Assembly (NCBI GenBank): GCA_017406465.1
Contig: JAFQYM010000059.1
Location: forward strand, 1 to 59,660
DNA from: Kiritimatiellia bacterium
GTDB lineage: Bacteria; Verrucomicrobiota; Kiritimatiellia; RFP12; UBA1067
DNA: 59,660 nt
Reading direction: 5' to 3'
The notes beneath the pieces were generated by a model. The model was not told where the DNA came from and did not search any database. It saw only the letters and a list, made by a program, of their open reading frames with translations. Made by a program: the position numbers and the translations under genes. Within the stretch, counting starts at the first letter, position 1; the number at the start of each line of letters is the position of its first letter. This document shows, in pieces, positions 14,476-23,341 of this stretch.

Positions 14476-16044
14476 GTGGAAAAGGTTGCGACAGACATAT
14501 ACACGTTCTCCGAACTGCGGAAGAACGGCTTTACGTACGTTGACAAGACGGATGCGCTGTATGCTATGGCGTCCGGCGAGGTCGGCAAGCAGTTCTTCAT
14601 CGCGCGCCCGCGCAGGTTCGGGAAGTCCCTCGCCGTTTCCACGCTGAAGTCGCTCTTCCAGGGCGAGCGCGAGCTGTTCGCCGATCTCGCCATCGAGCCG
14701 AAGTGGGACTGGTCGAAGAAATGGCCTGTCCTCCACCTCGACATGGGCAGCGCGCAGACGGCGACGGTCGCGGAGCTTCGCGCCAAGTGGCGTGACATGC
14801 TCAGGGACGAGTGCCGCCGCAACGAGATCTCGTTCGACGACGATGACAATCCCGCGATTGTGTTCAAGAACGTCATTCTCGCCCTTGCCGCGAAGTCCGC
14901 CGACGGGCAGATGGTGCTTCTCATCGACGAATACGACAAGCCGCTTCTGGGGCATCTGATGAAGCCGGACGTCTCGGAGTTCCGCGACGCGCTCAAGGCG
15001 TTCTACTCCGTCGTCAAGACGCTGGAGTCGAAGCAGCGCTTCACGTTCCTGACGGGCGTCAGCAAGTTCTCGAAGGTGTCGATCTTCTCGGACCTCAACA
15101 ACCTCAAGGACTGGACGATGCACGCGAAGGCGGCGACGCTTTTCGGCTACACGCACGACGAGGTTCTGAAGTATTTTCCCGGTCGCATCCATGAACTCGC
15201 GGAGGCGAACGGCTTGTCGGACGATGCGGCTTTCGCGAAAATCGTCGAGTGGTACGACGGGTACAAGTTCGAGGAAAACGCCGAGCGCGTCATCAACCCG
15301 GTTTCGCTCGGACTGTGCTTCGACGCCGACAAGTTCGCCAACTACTGGTCGCAGACCGCGATGCCGACGTTCCTCATCGACATCCTCAGGAAAAGGCCGC
15401 TTGACTTCTCATGCGTTGACATTGAGGAGGCGGAGCTTGGCAACTACGAGCCGGACGACCCGAGGGCCGTCACGCTCCTCTACCAGACAGGCTATCTCAC
15501 CATCGACACGTTTGTGCAGATGGGCGTCGTGCGCCGCTATACGCTCCGGCTTCCGAACCTCGAGGTCGAGAACTCGTTTCTGCGGGATGTAGTCGGCGCA
15601 TACACCGGCCGCGACGTGTCGCAGACGTCCAGCTATTCGTTTGTCGCCGGAAAGGCCCTCTACGACCACGACGTGCCGAAGTTCCTGAAAGCGCTCAAGT
15701 CGTTCTTCTCGGACATTCCGTACAGCCTCACGGACCGCCAGAACGAGCAGATGTGGCAGACGATATGCTATGTCGTGCTGCGCTCCATCGGCTTGAACGT
15801 GCATGGCGAGGTGCAGACGCACGACGGGCGCATGGACATGGTGGTCGATCTTCCGAACGACATCTACATCGTCGAGTTCAAGCTCGACCGCCCGGCGTCC
15901 GAGGCGATGGCGCAGATCAAGGGCAGGGACTACGCCGGCAAGTATGCGCTCTCCGGCAAGCGCATCACGCTTGTCGGCATCTCCTTCTCCGCCGAGAAGC
16001 GCACAATCGTCGAGGAACTTGTGGAAGAACTGCCGGCGAAGTGA
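14476..16044 (+). CDS. AAA-ATPase-like protein with C-terminal PD-(D/E)XK nuclease domain
   Basis: A 522-residue protein of a family widespread in gut Bacteroidota and Verrucomicrobiota. The N-terminal AAA-like part has FVDKT-like FTYVDKTDALY, FIARPRRFGKSLAVSTLKSLF (a Walker A variant with RRFGKS) and VLLIDEYDKPL (Walker B). The C-terminal part ends in the nuclease-like core: VHGEVQTHDGRMDMVVDLPNDIYIVEFKLD, with D and E-x-K spaced as in PD-(D/E)XK enzymes (about residues 448-475). Function is unsettled; related genes occur as scattered paralogues and may be selfish or defensive. It starts at GTG directly behind a promoter. Confidence 0.85.
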   Translation: MEKVATDIYTFSELRKNGFTYVDKTDALYAMASGEVGKQFFIARPRRFGKSLAVSTLKSLFQGERELFADLAIEPKWDWSKKWPVLHLDMGSAQTATVAELRAKWRDMLRDECRRNEISFDDDDNPAIVFKNVILALAAKSADGQMVLLIDEYDKPLLGHLMKPDVSEFRDALKAFYSVVKTLESKQRFTFLTGVSKFSKVSIFSDLNNLKDWTMHAKAATLFGYTHDEVLKYFPGRIHELAEANGLSDDAAFAKIVEWYDGYKFEENAERVINPVSLGLCFDADKFANYWSQTAMPTFLIDILRKRPLDFSCVDIEEAELGNYEPDDPRAVTLLYQTGYLTIDTFVQMGVVRRYTLRLPNLEVENSFLRDVVGAYTGRDVSQTSSYSFVAGKALYDHDVPKFLKALKSFFSDIPYSLTDRQNEQMWQTICYVVLRSIGLNVHGEVQTHDGRMDMVVDLPNDIYIVEFKLDRPASEAMAQIKGRDYAGKYALSGKRITLVGISFSAEKRTIVEELVEELPAK

Positions 16045-16086
16045 TTTCCAGACCAGCCAAATCCGATAAGTTATCTCCTCTCTGGA

Positions 16087-16281
16087 TGGAAAGCCGCCAT
16101 CTTGGCGGCGGCAGTCTGCGCGGCGGCGCTTTCGGCGCTGGCCGCGACTGATGGCTTTTTATATCTCACGCAGAGACGCGTCGTAGCCGCCGGCGAGAAA
16201 CCAACTGACGAAATTAGGGTTCATGCGATTGGCGAAGCCGGAACTTGGTATGTGGCACAAGCGGATTTGTCAGATTTCTAA
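16087..16281 (+). pseudogene. Possible remnant of a small secreted protein
   Basis: The frame running from 16090 encodes a convincing signal peptide (KAAILAAAVCAAALSALA, then ATDG) and about 40 more residues to a stop at 16279. There is no in-frame start: an ATG at 16086 is out of frame by one extra G (ATGGAAAGCC instead of ATGAAAGCC). The frame then crosses a lone ACGCAGAGACGCG repeat. This suggests a one-base insertion plus repeat invasion of a former exported-protein gene. No family recognised. The rest of the 350-base gap before the next gene is AT-rich. Confidence 0.35.
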
Positions 16282-16355
16282 AAATATTTTTGGAATCCTG
16301 TCAGAATTCGCAAGGGTTTTGTGTTGAAAAATACGACTGGATGAATGTATCATAT

Positions 16356-16364
16356 TGCTATGAT
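16356..16364 (+). promoter_or_regulatory. Extended -10 upstream of the SGNH giant
   Basis: TGCTATGAT, 29 bases before the ATG at 16394, in an AT-rich stretch; a conventional leader with AAGGGAG follows. No clear -35 box. Confidence 0.5.
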
Positions 16365-16393
16365 TTTTTGTCAGAAAAGAAGGGAGTAAAACG

Positions 16394-19300
16394 ATGGCAC
16401 AAAGTAAAGCAACCTGTGTGAAGTTCGCAAAGACTTGTCTTGCGGCGGCGCTCGCGCTCGGCGCGGCGACGACCGCCGAGGCGGCGGTGAACTGGACCGG
16501 GGCGAACAGCAATCTGTTCAGCGATACCGGGAACTACAATTCCTATACGTACAACTTCGTGTTCAACAACGCTTCCGCCACGCGGACGCTGGTTTACCTC
16601 GACAATAACTACAGCGGAAAAATCAAGTTCAACAACGATGCGGAGAAATACAGGCAGCTGGTCTTCCGGGCGCATCCCGCTGCCTCGCCATGGCACTTCT
16701 GCGGATGGTACAGCAACGCCACGCATTCCTACGACAATTCCGGCAACGCGGACAACGGCAAAATCTATATCGGGGACAGCGACGCGAGCTGCAACCTGCG
16801 GCTTTCGGCGATTACTCTAAAAACGCAAACCTGTCAAATTGGGGCATCTGGCTATTCGTATGCCGGGCATGTCGTCATGGACGAATACGATGCGGACGGC
16901 ACGACCTATCGCGCCCCGGTCGCATTCACTACAACGAGCACCATGGATTTGTACAATGGCGACCTCTTCGCCACGAATGCGACTATAACGTGCAGCGGCG
17001 CCATGAACCTCTACAATTTCAACGCGACGATTTCCGGCGGCAGACTGTCGGTCACGAATAGCCTTAGCATCGGCAAGAACTCCGGCAATTCCGCCATGCT
17101 GACAGTCGACGACGGAACCGTCACCTTGGTGGCAGACCCGTATATCGGCAACAGCGGCGCAGGAACGCTGACCATCAACGGCGGAGCGGTAGAAGTCCTT
17201 GGGAATAAATGGACGAGATTAGGCAATGCAAGCGGAGTAGCGGGAACCATCAATTTGAATGGCGGGACATTGACCTTGAACCACTTGCGCCGGGGCAACG
17301 CCTCAAGCAACGGCACCTTGGTGTTCAACGGCGGGACGCTCATCGCAAACAGTTCATACGCCAGTAGCGGCGGGTTGATCTGCGACAACCTTCCGGTCAC
17401 GGTCAATGAGCACGGCGGCACGATAGACACGGCGGGAAACACCGTCACCATCGCGGCGTCGTTCAGCGGCGCGGGCGCAATGACGTTCAAGGGCGGCGGC
17501 TCCATCACGCTCTCCGGTGCGCTTTCCTACACGGGCGGCACGACAAACACGGCGGGAACGGTTCTCAAAGTGAACTCCACAGCGAAGAAAGCGCTCGTCG
17601 CGAACGACGTGACGGTCGCCATCCCGGCAAGCGGCGCGGCGGATGGCACAATCGCGCTCGAAACGACGGACAGCACGACCTTTTCGCAGGCGGAGGTGGA
17701 CGCGATGGGGCTTTCCGGCAACGATGCTGGGCGTTATGCGCTCGAACTTGCCGAGGGCGGCACGAAGGTGAAGATTGTCGACATCCTCGCCGGCGAGTAT
17801 GTTTGGAACGGCGGTGCGTCCGGCAATTCGTGGAAGACGGCGGGGGCATGGACGAAGAACGACGCCACCGGCAACTGGTACGATTCCGTGGCGGCGGTGT
17901 TCAAGACGGCTGGCGACGCGGCGGATGTCGATAGCGCGGTGACTGCCGCCTCCATCGCCTTCCGCGCCAACGCGACGGTCACGGGCGCTGCGACGCTCAC
18001 CGTCCCCTCTGTCGTAGTATCCAACGGCGTGGCGGCGACGATTTCCGCGCCGACGGCCGGCGCGCTCGAGAAGACCGGCGCGGGCACACTCACGCTCGGC
18101 TCGGCGCGCTCCGTCGTGACGACGCTCTCGGAAGGGACGCTCGCGCTCGCGGGCAGCGGTCAGACTACCGCATGGGCAAACCTCGCGTTCAGCACGGAGA
18201 ATGCGGTCACGCTGCGTGTGGCTGACGGCGCGACGCTCACGCACAGCAGCGACACCGCGCTCTACCTCGGCAACACCGCCGGACAGAACGTCATGCTGAG
18301 CCTCGATGCCGACGGCACGGTCGAGGTGCGGAATCTCTTCCACGGCGCTGGCACGGGAACGGTCGTATTCAACGGCGGCACGCTCAAGGCAAACACGGAC
18401 TACAGCAAATACGGCGGGCTGATCGACTCCGACCTCACCGTGACGGTGACGGAGAACGGTGGCACGATCGACAACGGCGGCTATGACATCACCGTCTCCA
18501 AGGACTTGGCGGGGGCGATGGCGTTTACCGGCAGCGGAACGACGACAATCGCGACCAACCAGAGCGCGACCGGCTCGATGACGGTTAGCGGCGGCACGCT
18601 TGCCCTCGCAAGCGGAGTGACGCTCTCGCGCGACCTCACCGTCGCCAGCGGCGCGACGCTCTCGATAGGTTCTCTGAGCGCCGACACGGCGGCTGTGACT
18701 GGCCAGGCAATCTCGTTCGCCGCAGGCTCGACAATAAAACTCCCCGCCATCACGGCGAAGGGCAAATACAAACTCTTTGCGCTTTCGTCCGGCACGTTTG
18801 CGGCGGATGCGGCGGACGGCCTTCCTGTCACGGGCGTGGCCGTCCCCTATACGCTGACGGTGGAGGGAGATACGATCTACCTCAATATCGCGCACGACTA
18901 CGCCTTTGCGGCAAACATCGTCAAGACCTCGCCGACACTCACGGGCGACGTCGAGATAACCGGCGCGGGCGGATTTGATCTTTCGACGCTTTCGATTCCT
19001 GCGAACGGGCGAGTGACCTATGACCCGATCAAGACGCCGATATACGTCTGGGGTTCGTCGGCCGGCGCGCTGACGTTCGGCGCCGGCGCGAAGCTCGCGC
19101 TCACGCCAAACTACGCCGGCATGACGCTCGGACGCGTCAACCTCATCGCGTTCAAGCAGGAATACGTTGCCGGACTGCCGGAGAACCTGAACGACCTCTT
19201 TGACGAGACGACCATCGCCCCCGGCGCGACATACACTGTGACTCTCGAGGACGTCCCCGATTCGACGCCCTACCGCAAATACCTCGTCCTGACCGTGGGC

Positions 19301-22087
19301 GACTACGACTCCGACGCCAAGGAAATCCGCATCACCTCGATCGGCGATTCGATCACGCAGGGCAGCGGCGACGGCAAGAAGATAGACGGCGTCGTCCAGA
19401 GCGGCTACTACGCCCAATACCGCACGAGGATAGCGGCGCGGCTGGCGGCGAACGGCTACAGGCCGAGGATGCTCGGAATCCTGAACAACTGCAACAGGGA
19501 AGCGACGAACTGCCCGCAGCCCGACGAGTGGAGCTCTCACAGCGGACTTAGCGCGGACAGGATAATGACCGGCGACGACCGCGGCGGCGTCAGGGACAAC
19601 CTGCACGTCTACCTCGACGCGGCGGGGAATGTCGACGCGCTCACGCTCCTCATCGGCACGAACGACATCGGCGGCGGCAAGAGCGGCGAGGAAACCTACA
19701 CCGCCTACACCAACCTCGTATTCGACATCGCGCGCCTCAGGCCGCAGACGAAGATAATCGGCTCGACGATCCTGGACCGCAGCGGCGGCGAGGGGGTGGC
19801 AGGCCACGACAGGGTGGTCGCGTTCAACGCGCTCTTGAGGGCGGACTATGCGGCGGGGCGGCTCCCGGCGAACTACACGATGATCGACCTCTTCGAGGCC
19901 GTGCCGCTCACGACAGGCGTCGAGGGGAACTTCTTCGACGACCTGCTGCACCCGCACTGGGTGGGATGCTCGACGATTGCGGAGAACTTCGCCGGGGCAA
20001 TCATGTCAGCTCTGCCGTTTGCGTCCTACGCGGGGACGATAGAGACCGAAGCGACGGACGAGCCAGAGAGCGCGCTGGGGGCGGCCCGTATCGCGGCGAC
20101 GGGCGAGGGGGTGCCTCTGGCCGCCTACACAAACGGCATGAGCCATATCTTCACGATCGAGACGGCCTCCGCAAACAACACGCTGGGCGGAGCCGCGCCA
20201 TACACGGAGATTGTCACCCCGGCCGGCCTCGACAGGCCGGTCAAGAAGGCTGGCTACTTCATGGAACTCGTCAGGAAAGGAACGAGCCACCACCGCTGGG
20301 TGTGGGTCGACTTCGACGCCACGGGCAAGACGCTCGACGAAATCGACTTCCCCTGGACCGGCGCAAACATGGATTTCGCCTTGAACAAGCTGCACGTCTA
20401 CTCGAACGACGGCTCGATTCACAATGTAGCGGCCGACGACGATACGGTGACGGGCGCAATCGAAGGCACTTGCATGAACTACGCCGGCACCGACAAGGAG
20501 GGCAGGCCCGCAGATGTCGAGGCGACCTACGCGGGCTGGAACGACACGCTCGGCTCAAGCGGCGGATACGGGTGCTTCCAGGTGCATCGCTTCTTTGGCG
20601 AGGGCGAGCATTGGCATGGAGGCGAGGTCCTGTTCGCGTGGAACGCCTGGGGAACGTCGCAGACGGCAGCCACAGACCAGATAGGCATCGGCACGTTCTT
20701 CTACTCGCGGAACATCAACAACGGCAAGAAGAACTATTCGACGGACTACACCTGGACTTCGGACGCCCTGAACGGCGCGGCGGACACGATCACCGCGGCC
20801 GGCTATCAGGCGATCCGCCTTGAAATCTGGGCCGAGCTGGAGGGCGAGCCGCGCCACGGCTACTGGTCCGGCGCAAGCGGCGACTTCGACGATCCGAAGA
20901 ACTGGGAAGACGGCACGGTGCCCCTCGCCGGCGAAAACCTCGACTTCAGTCTGCTTTCGGCGGGCGCGACGGTCTCCGTGACCGGCGCCGTGGCCAGGAC
21001 GTTCGGCACGGTCACGATGGGCTCGCAGGTCGTCACGTTCACGGGCGACAAGATGCGCGCCGCCTCGTTCAGCGACATGTCGAAGGTGGCGGTCGGCGAG
21101 AATGCGACCGTGACGCTTGCAGGCGACTTGGCGCTCAGCGCTGAAGGCCCGCTCGTCCACAGCGTCAGGACCGGCGGCAAGTTCGTCGTGACCGGCCGCT
21201 TCCGCGCTCAAGGTGCCGTATGGTTCAAGCCGCAGGACGACGCTGCGGCGGGCGACGGCACGATAGTCCTTGGCGGGATTGTAGACGAATCTGCCGGAGC
21301 CACGATTTGCGCCAGCTGCGAGACGCATTCCCAGAAGTGGGCCATCGGCCCGCAGGGGATAACCGGCGTGGCAGGAACCAAATTGTGGACATATTCCAAT
21401 GCAGGCGCCGCGCCGGAGTTCCGTCCTCTGACGAACGACTTCACGATTTCGGTCGGCTCGGTCGTCCGCCCCAACGCGAAGAGCTTCACGCTCAACACTA
21501 CCGGGCTTGACGGCGCGGCGCATACGATCACGCTTTCCGCCAGCTTCGCCGACAGCGGCGATCCACTTTGCGTGACTGGCGCGGGCAGGGTCGCAGTGAA
21601 CCATGTGAATGAGGCACTCGGCAGCTTTGCGGCCTACTCCGGCGCGGTCGAGGTGAAGGACTCCGCGACGCTCGCCATCAACGCGGGCAAGACGCTGACG
21701 AGCGGCGCAATGACGGTGGAATCCGGCGCGGCTCTCGAGGCGGCATCCTCCGGCACCTACAGTCTCGGCGACCTGACGCTGAAGGACGGCGCGACGCTGA
21801 AGTTCAACTTCACGGAACGCAAAGTCGCCCCCGTCCTCGATCTTGAGGGCAAGACGGTGACGTTTGGCAACGAGACGAACATCACCGTGTCGGTCAATGG
21901 CTCTGCCCGCCCTGTATATGGCTCTGACGGCAAGTTCTTCCTGACGAGCGGCGGCGGTTTCCCCGCGCCTGATGTGACCGTCGCCAAGGCGGACGATTGC
22001 GCGAGTTGGGTGAAGGATGTCGGCATCGAAAATGGCGACCTCTACGCTTCGGTCGTCCCCGCCGGCCTCATGATACTGTTCAAGTAG
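16394..22087 (+). CDS. Giant secreted SGNH/GDSL esterase with beta-helix repeats
   Basis: A 1897-residue exported protein. Residues 1-30 are a signal peptide (CLAAALALGAATTAEA). About 30-970 is a repetitive, glycine/threonine-rich beta-helix with autotransporter-associated strand repeats (TLTINGGAVEV, GTLVFNGGTL, EKTGAGTLTLG). About 970-1215 is a complete SGNH hydrolase: IGDSITQG near 984 (nucleophile Ser), IGTNDIGGG near 1087, DLLHPHW near 1182 (Asp-His pair). About 1230-1490 is an unrecognised beta-domain, and the rest is further beta-repeat ending VPAGLMILFK. Family knowledge suggests deacetylation of polysaccharide or host glycan at the cell surface. It is followed 5 bases later by the phosphatase-type gene. 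AAGGGAG supports the start. Confidence 0.88.
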   Translation: MAQSKATCVKFAKTCLAAALALGAATTAEAAVNWTGANSNLFSDTGNYNSYTYNFVFNNASATRTLVYLDNNYSGKIKFNNDAEKYRQLVFRAHPAASPWHFCGWYSNATHSYDNSGNADNGKIYIGDSDASCNLRLSAITLKTQTCQIGASGYSYAGHVVMDEYDADGTTYRAPVAFTTTSTMDLYNGDLFATNATITCSGAMNLYNFNATISGGRLSVTNSLSIGKNSGNSAMLTVDDGTVTLVADPYIGNSGAGTLTINGGAVEVLGNKWTRLGNASGVAGTINLNGGTLTLNHLRRGNASSNGTLVFNGGTLIANSSYASSGGLICDNLPVTVNEHGGTIDTAGNTVTIAASFSGAGAMTFKGGGSITLSGALSYTGGTTNTAGTVLKVNSTAKKALVANDVTVAIPASGAADGTIALETTDSTTFSQAEVDAMGLSGNDAGRYALELAEGGTKVKIVDILAGEYVWNGGASGNSWKTAGAWTKNDATGNWYDSVAAVFKTAGDAADVDSAVTAASIAFRANATVTGAATLTVPSVVVSNGVAATISAPTAGALEKTGAGTLTLGSARSVVTTLSEGTLALAGSGQTTAWANLAFSTENAVTLRVADGATLTHSSDTALYLGNTAGQNVMLSLDADGTVEVRNLFHGAGTGTVVFNGGTLKANTDYSKYGGLIDSDLTVTVTENGGTIDNGGYDITVSKDLAGAMAFTGSGTTTIATNQSATGSMTVSGGTLALASGVTLSRDLTVASGATLSIGSLSADTAAVTGQAISFAAGSTIKLPAITAKGKYKLFALSSGTFAADAADGLPVTGVAVPYTLTVEGDTIYLNIAHDYAFAANIVKTSPTLTGDVEITGAGGFDLSTLSIPANGRVTYDPIKTPIYVWGSSAGALTFGAGAKLALTPNYAGMTLGRVNLIAFKQEYVAGLPENLNDLFDETTIAPGATYTVTLEDVPDSTPYRKYLVLTVGDYDSDAKEIRITSIGDSITQGSGDGKKIDGVVQSGYYAQYRTRIAARLAANGYRPRMLGILNNCNREATNCPQPDEWSSHSGLSADRIMTGDDRGGVRDNLHVYLDAAGNVDALTLLIGTNDIGGGKSGEETYTAYTNLVFDIARLRPQTKIIGSTILDRSGGEGVAGHDRVVAFNALLRADYAAGRLPANYTMIDLFEAVPLTTGVEGNFFDDLLHPHWVGCSTIAENFAGAIMSALPFASYAGTIETEATDEPESALGAARIAATGEGVPLAAYTNGMSHIFTIETASANNTLGGAAPYTEIVTPAGLDRPVKKAGYFMELVRKGTSHHRWVWVDFDATGKTLDEIDFPWTGANMDFALNKLHVYSNDGSIHNVAADDDTVTGAIEGTCMNYAGTDKEGRPADVEATYAGWNDTLGSSGGYGCFQVHRFFGEGEHWHGGEVLFAWNAWGTSQTAATDQIGIGTFFYSRNINNGKKNYSTDYTWTSDALNGAADTITAAGYQAIRLEIWAELEGEPRHGYWSGASGDFDDPKNWEDGTVPLAGENLDFSLLSAGATVSVTGAVARTFGTVTMGSQVVTFTGDKMRAASFSDMSKVAVGENATVTLAGDLALSAEGPLVHSVRTGGKFVVTGRFRAQGAVWFKPQDDAAAGDGTIVLGGIVDESAGATICASCETHSQKWAIGPQGITGVAGTKLWTYSNAGAAPEFRPLTNDFTISVGSVVRPNAKSFTLNTTGLDGAAHTITLSASFADSGDPLCVTGAGRVAVNHVNEALGSFAAYSGAVEVKDSATLAINAGKTLTSGAMTVESGAALEAASSGTYSLGDLTLKDGATLKFNFTERKVAPVLDLEGKTVTFGNETNITVSVNGSARPVYGSDGKFFLTSGGGFPAPDVTVAKADDCASWVKDVGIENGDLYASVVPAGLMILFK

Positions 22088-22092
22088 TAGCC

Positions 22093-23265
22093 ATGAAACG
22101 AGCATTGACTGTGTTCATGCTCGCGGCGGCCGCGGGGTTCGTCCCCTCGTCCGTCGCTTATGCCGCATACGACGGCACGTTCCCCGTCCGCGCCGCGAGC
22201 TACAACATCAGATGCTACGGCGCATGGGAGACCGACAGCACCAACAAGTGGGTCAACCGCAGCGCAGATCTGATAAACCTCGTGAAGAACATCGATGCGG
22301 ATGTGATCGGCTTCCAGGAGGTCGACCCCGAGCAGATGAGCGAATTGAAGTCCAGCCTGAAGGATTACGAGATAATCGGGAAACACCGCGAGGCGGACAA
22401 TACGCAGAGGGCGACCCCCGTCGCATACAGGAAAAGCCGGTTCACCAAAATCGACGGCGGCACGTTCTGGCTTTCGACGACGCCAAACGTGCAGGGCTCT
22501 AAAGACCTTGGCGACGGGTATATCTCATCCGATCCAGAGACTTGTTCGTGGGTGGTGCTCAAGGACAAGGCGACCGGCGGAGTGTTCTCGTTCATGTGTA
22601 CGCACCTGGATTGGCTCAACGCTGAGTTGCGCAGAAGGAACATGGCGATTTTGCTCTCGAAGGTGGACGCGCTCCTGACCGCCGGGATTCCAACCGTCGT
22701 CGTTGGCGACATGAACGCGAAGGAGACGGAAGAGTGCATCCTCGCGGCGACGGCGGTCTTGCAGGATTCGCTCCTCGCTTCCAAGACGACGCCGACCGGC
22801 CCGTGGCGCACCTACAACGCCTGGACTTGGAAGACGGGCGAAGTCTCCAACGCCGACGCCCTCGCAAATTACTCTGCCCAGGAGCGCTCGAACAACGAAA
22901 GCATCCTGGGCGGCAAGAGAATCGACTTCATCTTCTCGTCCTTCGGCACGGAGGTGGAGGCGTTCGCCACCCGCAACGACGCGCGGCCCGGCACGGAGTA
23001 TTATCCGAGCGACCACTACCCCATCGTCGCCGACCTCAGGATGTCCTGCGCGAACAGCCTCTATCAAGGCAAGGTGCGCGTGGAGATCGATCGCAGCGTG
23101 CAGAGCGTCAAAGGCGGACGCTACGTCCTGACGCAAGGCGCGAAACTCCCTAACGCGAACAACCTTGAGTTCGTGCTGCCCGACTGGGTGGAGCGCGCAA
23201 CGGTGGAGGACGGCGAGATCGTCATCTACACCAAGCCCGAACCGTTCTCGCTGAGGGTGAGATAA
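22093..23265 (+). CDS. Secreted endonuclease/exonuclease/phosphatase-family protein
   Basis: A 390-residue protein with a signal peptide (LTVFMLAAAAGFVPSSVAYA) and an EEP domain: RAASYNIRCYG, DADVIGFQEVDPEQ (metal Glu), FMCTHLDWLNAE, VVVGDMNAKETEE and the closing SDHYPIVADL, all catalytic motifs present. These enzymes cleave phosphodiesters in DNA, RNA, lipids or sugars; secreted members are often nucleases or sphingomyelinase-like. A C-terminal extension of about 70 residues forms a small beta-domain ending PEPFSLRVR, a tail shared with three other secreted proteins in the window. Translationally coupled to the SGNH gene (5-base gap, no Shine-Dalgarno of its own). Confidence 0.88.
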   Translation: MKRALTVFMLAAAAGFVPSSVAYAAYDGTFPVRAASYNIRCYGAWETDSTNKWVNRSADLINLVKNIDADVIGFQEVDPEQMSELKSSLKDYEIIGKHREADNTQRATPVAYRKSRFTKIDGGTFWLSTTPNVQGSKDLGDGYISSDPETCSWVVLKDKATGGVFSFMCTHLDWLNAELRRRNMAILLSKVDALLTAGIPTVVVGDMNAKETEECILAATAVLQDSLLASKTTPTGPWRTYNAWTWKTGEVSNADALANYSAQERSNNESILGGKRIDFIFSSFGTEVEAFATRNDARPGTEYYPSDHYPIVADLRMSCANSLYQGKVRVEIDRSVQSVKGGRYVLTQGAKLPNANNLEFVLPDWVERATVEDGEIVIYTKPEPFSLRVR

Positions 23266-23341
23266 AGGAGTGTGGGGGAAATGCACGGTCTCGTGGGTGA
23301 CCATTGTCGCCGACATCATTGTGCGCTGACAGGAGGATGTC

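Noticed and set aside
17354..19957. An 867-codon minus-strand frame inside the SGNH giant
   Set aside because: Arginine-rich antisense reading of repetitive GC-rich code; no motifs and no ribosome site.
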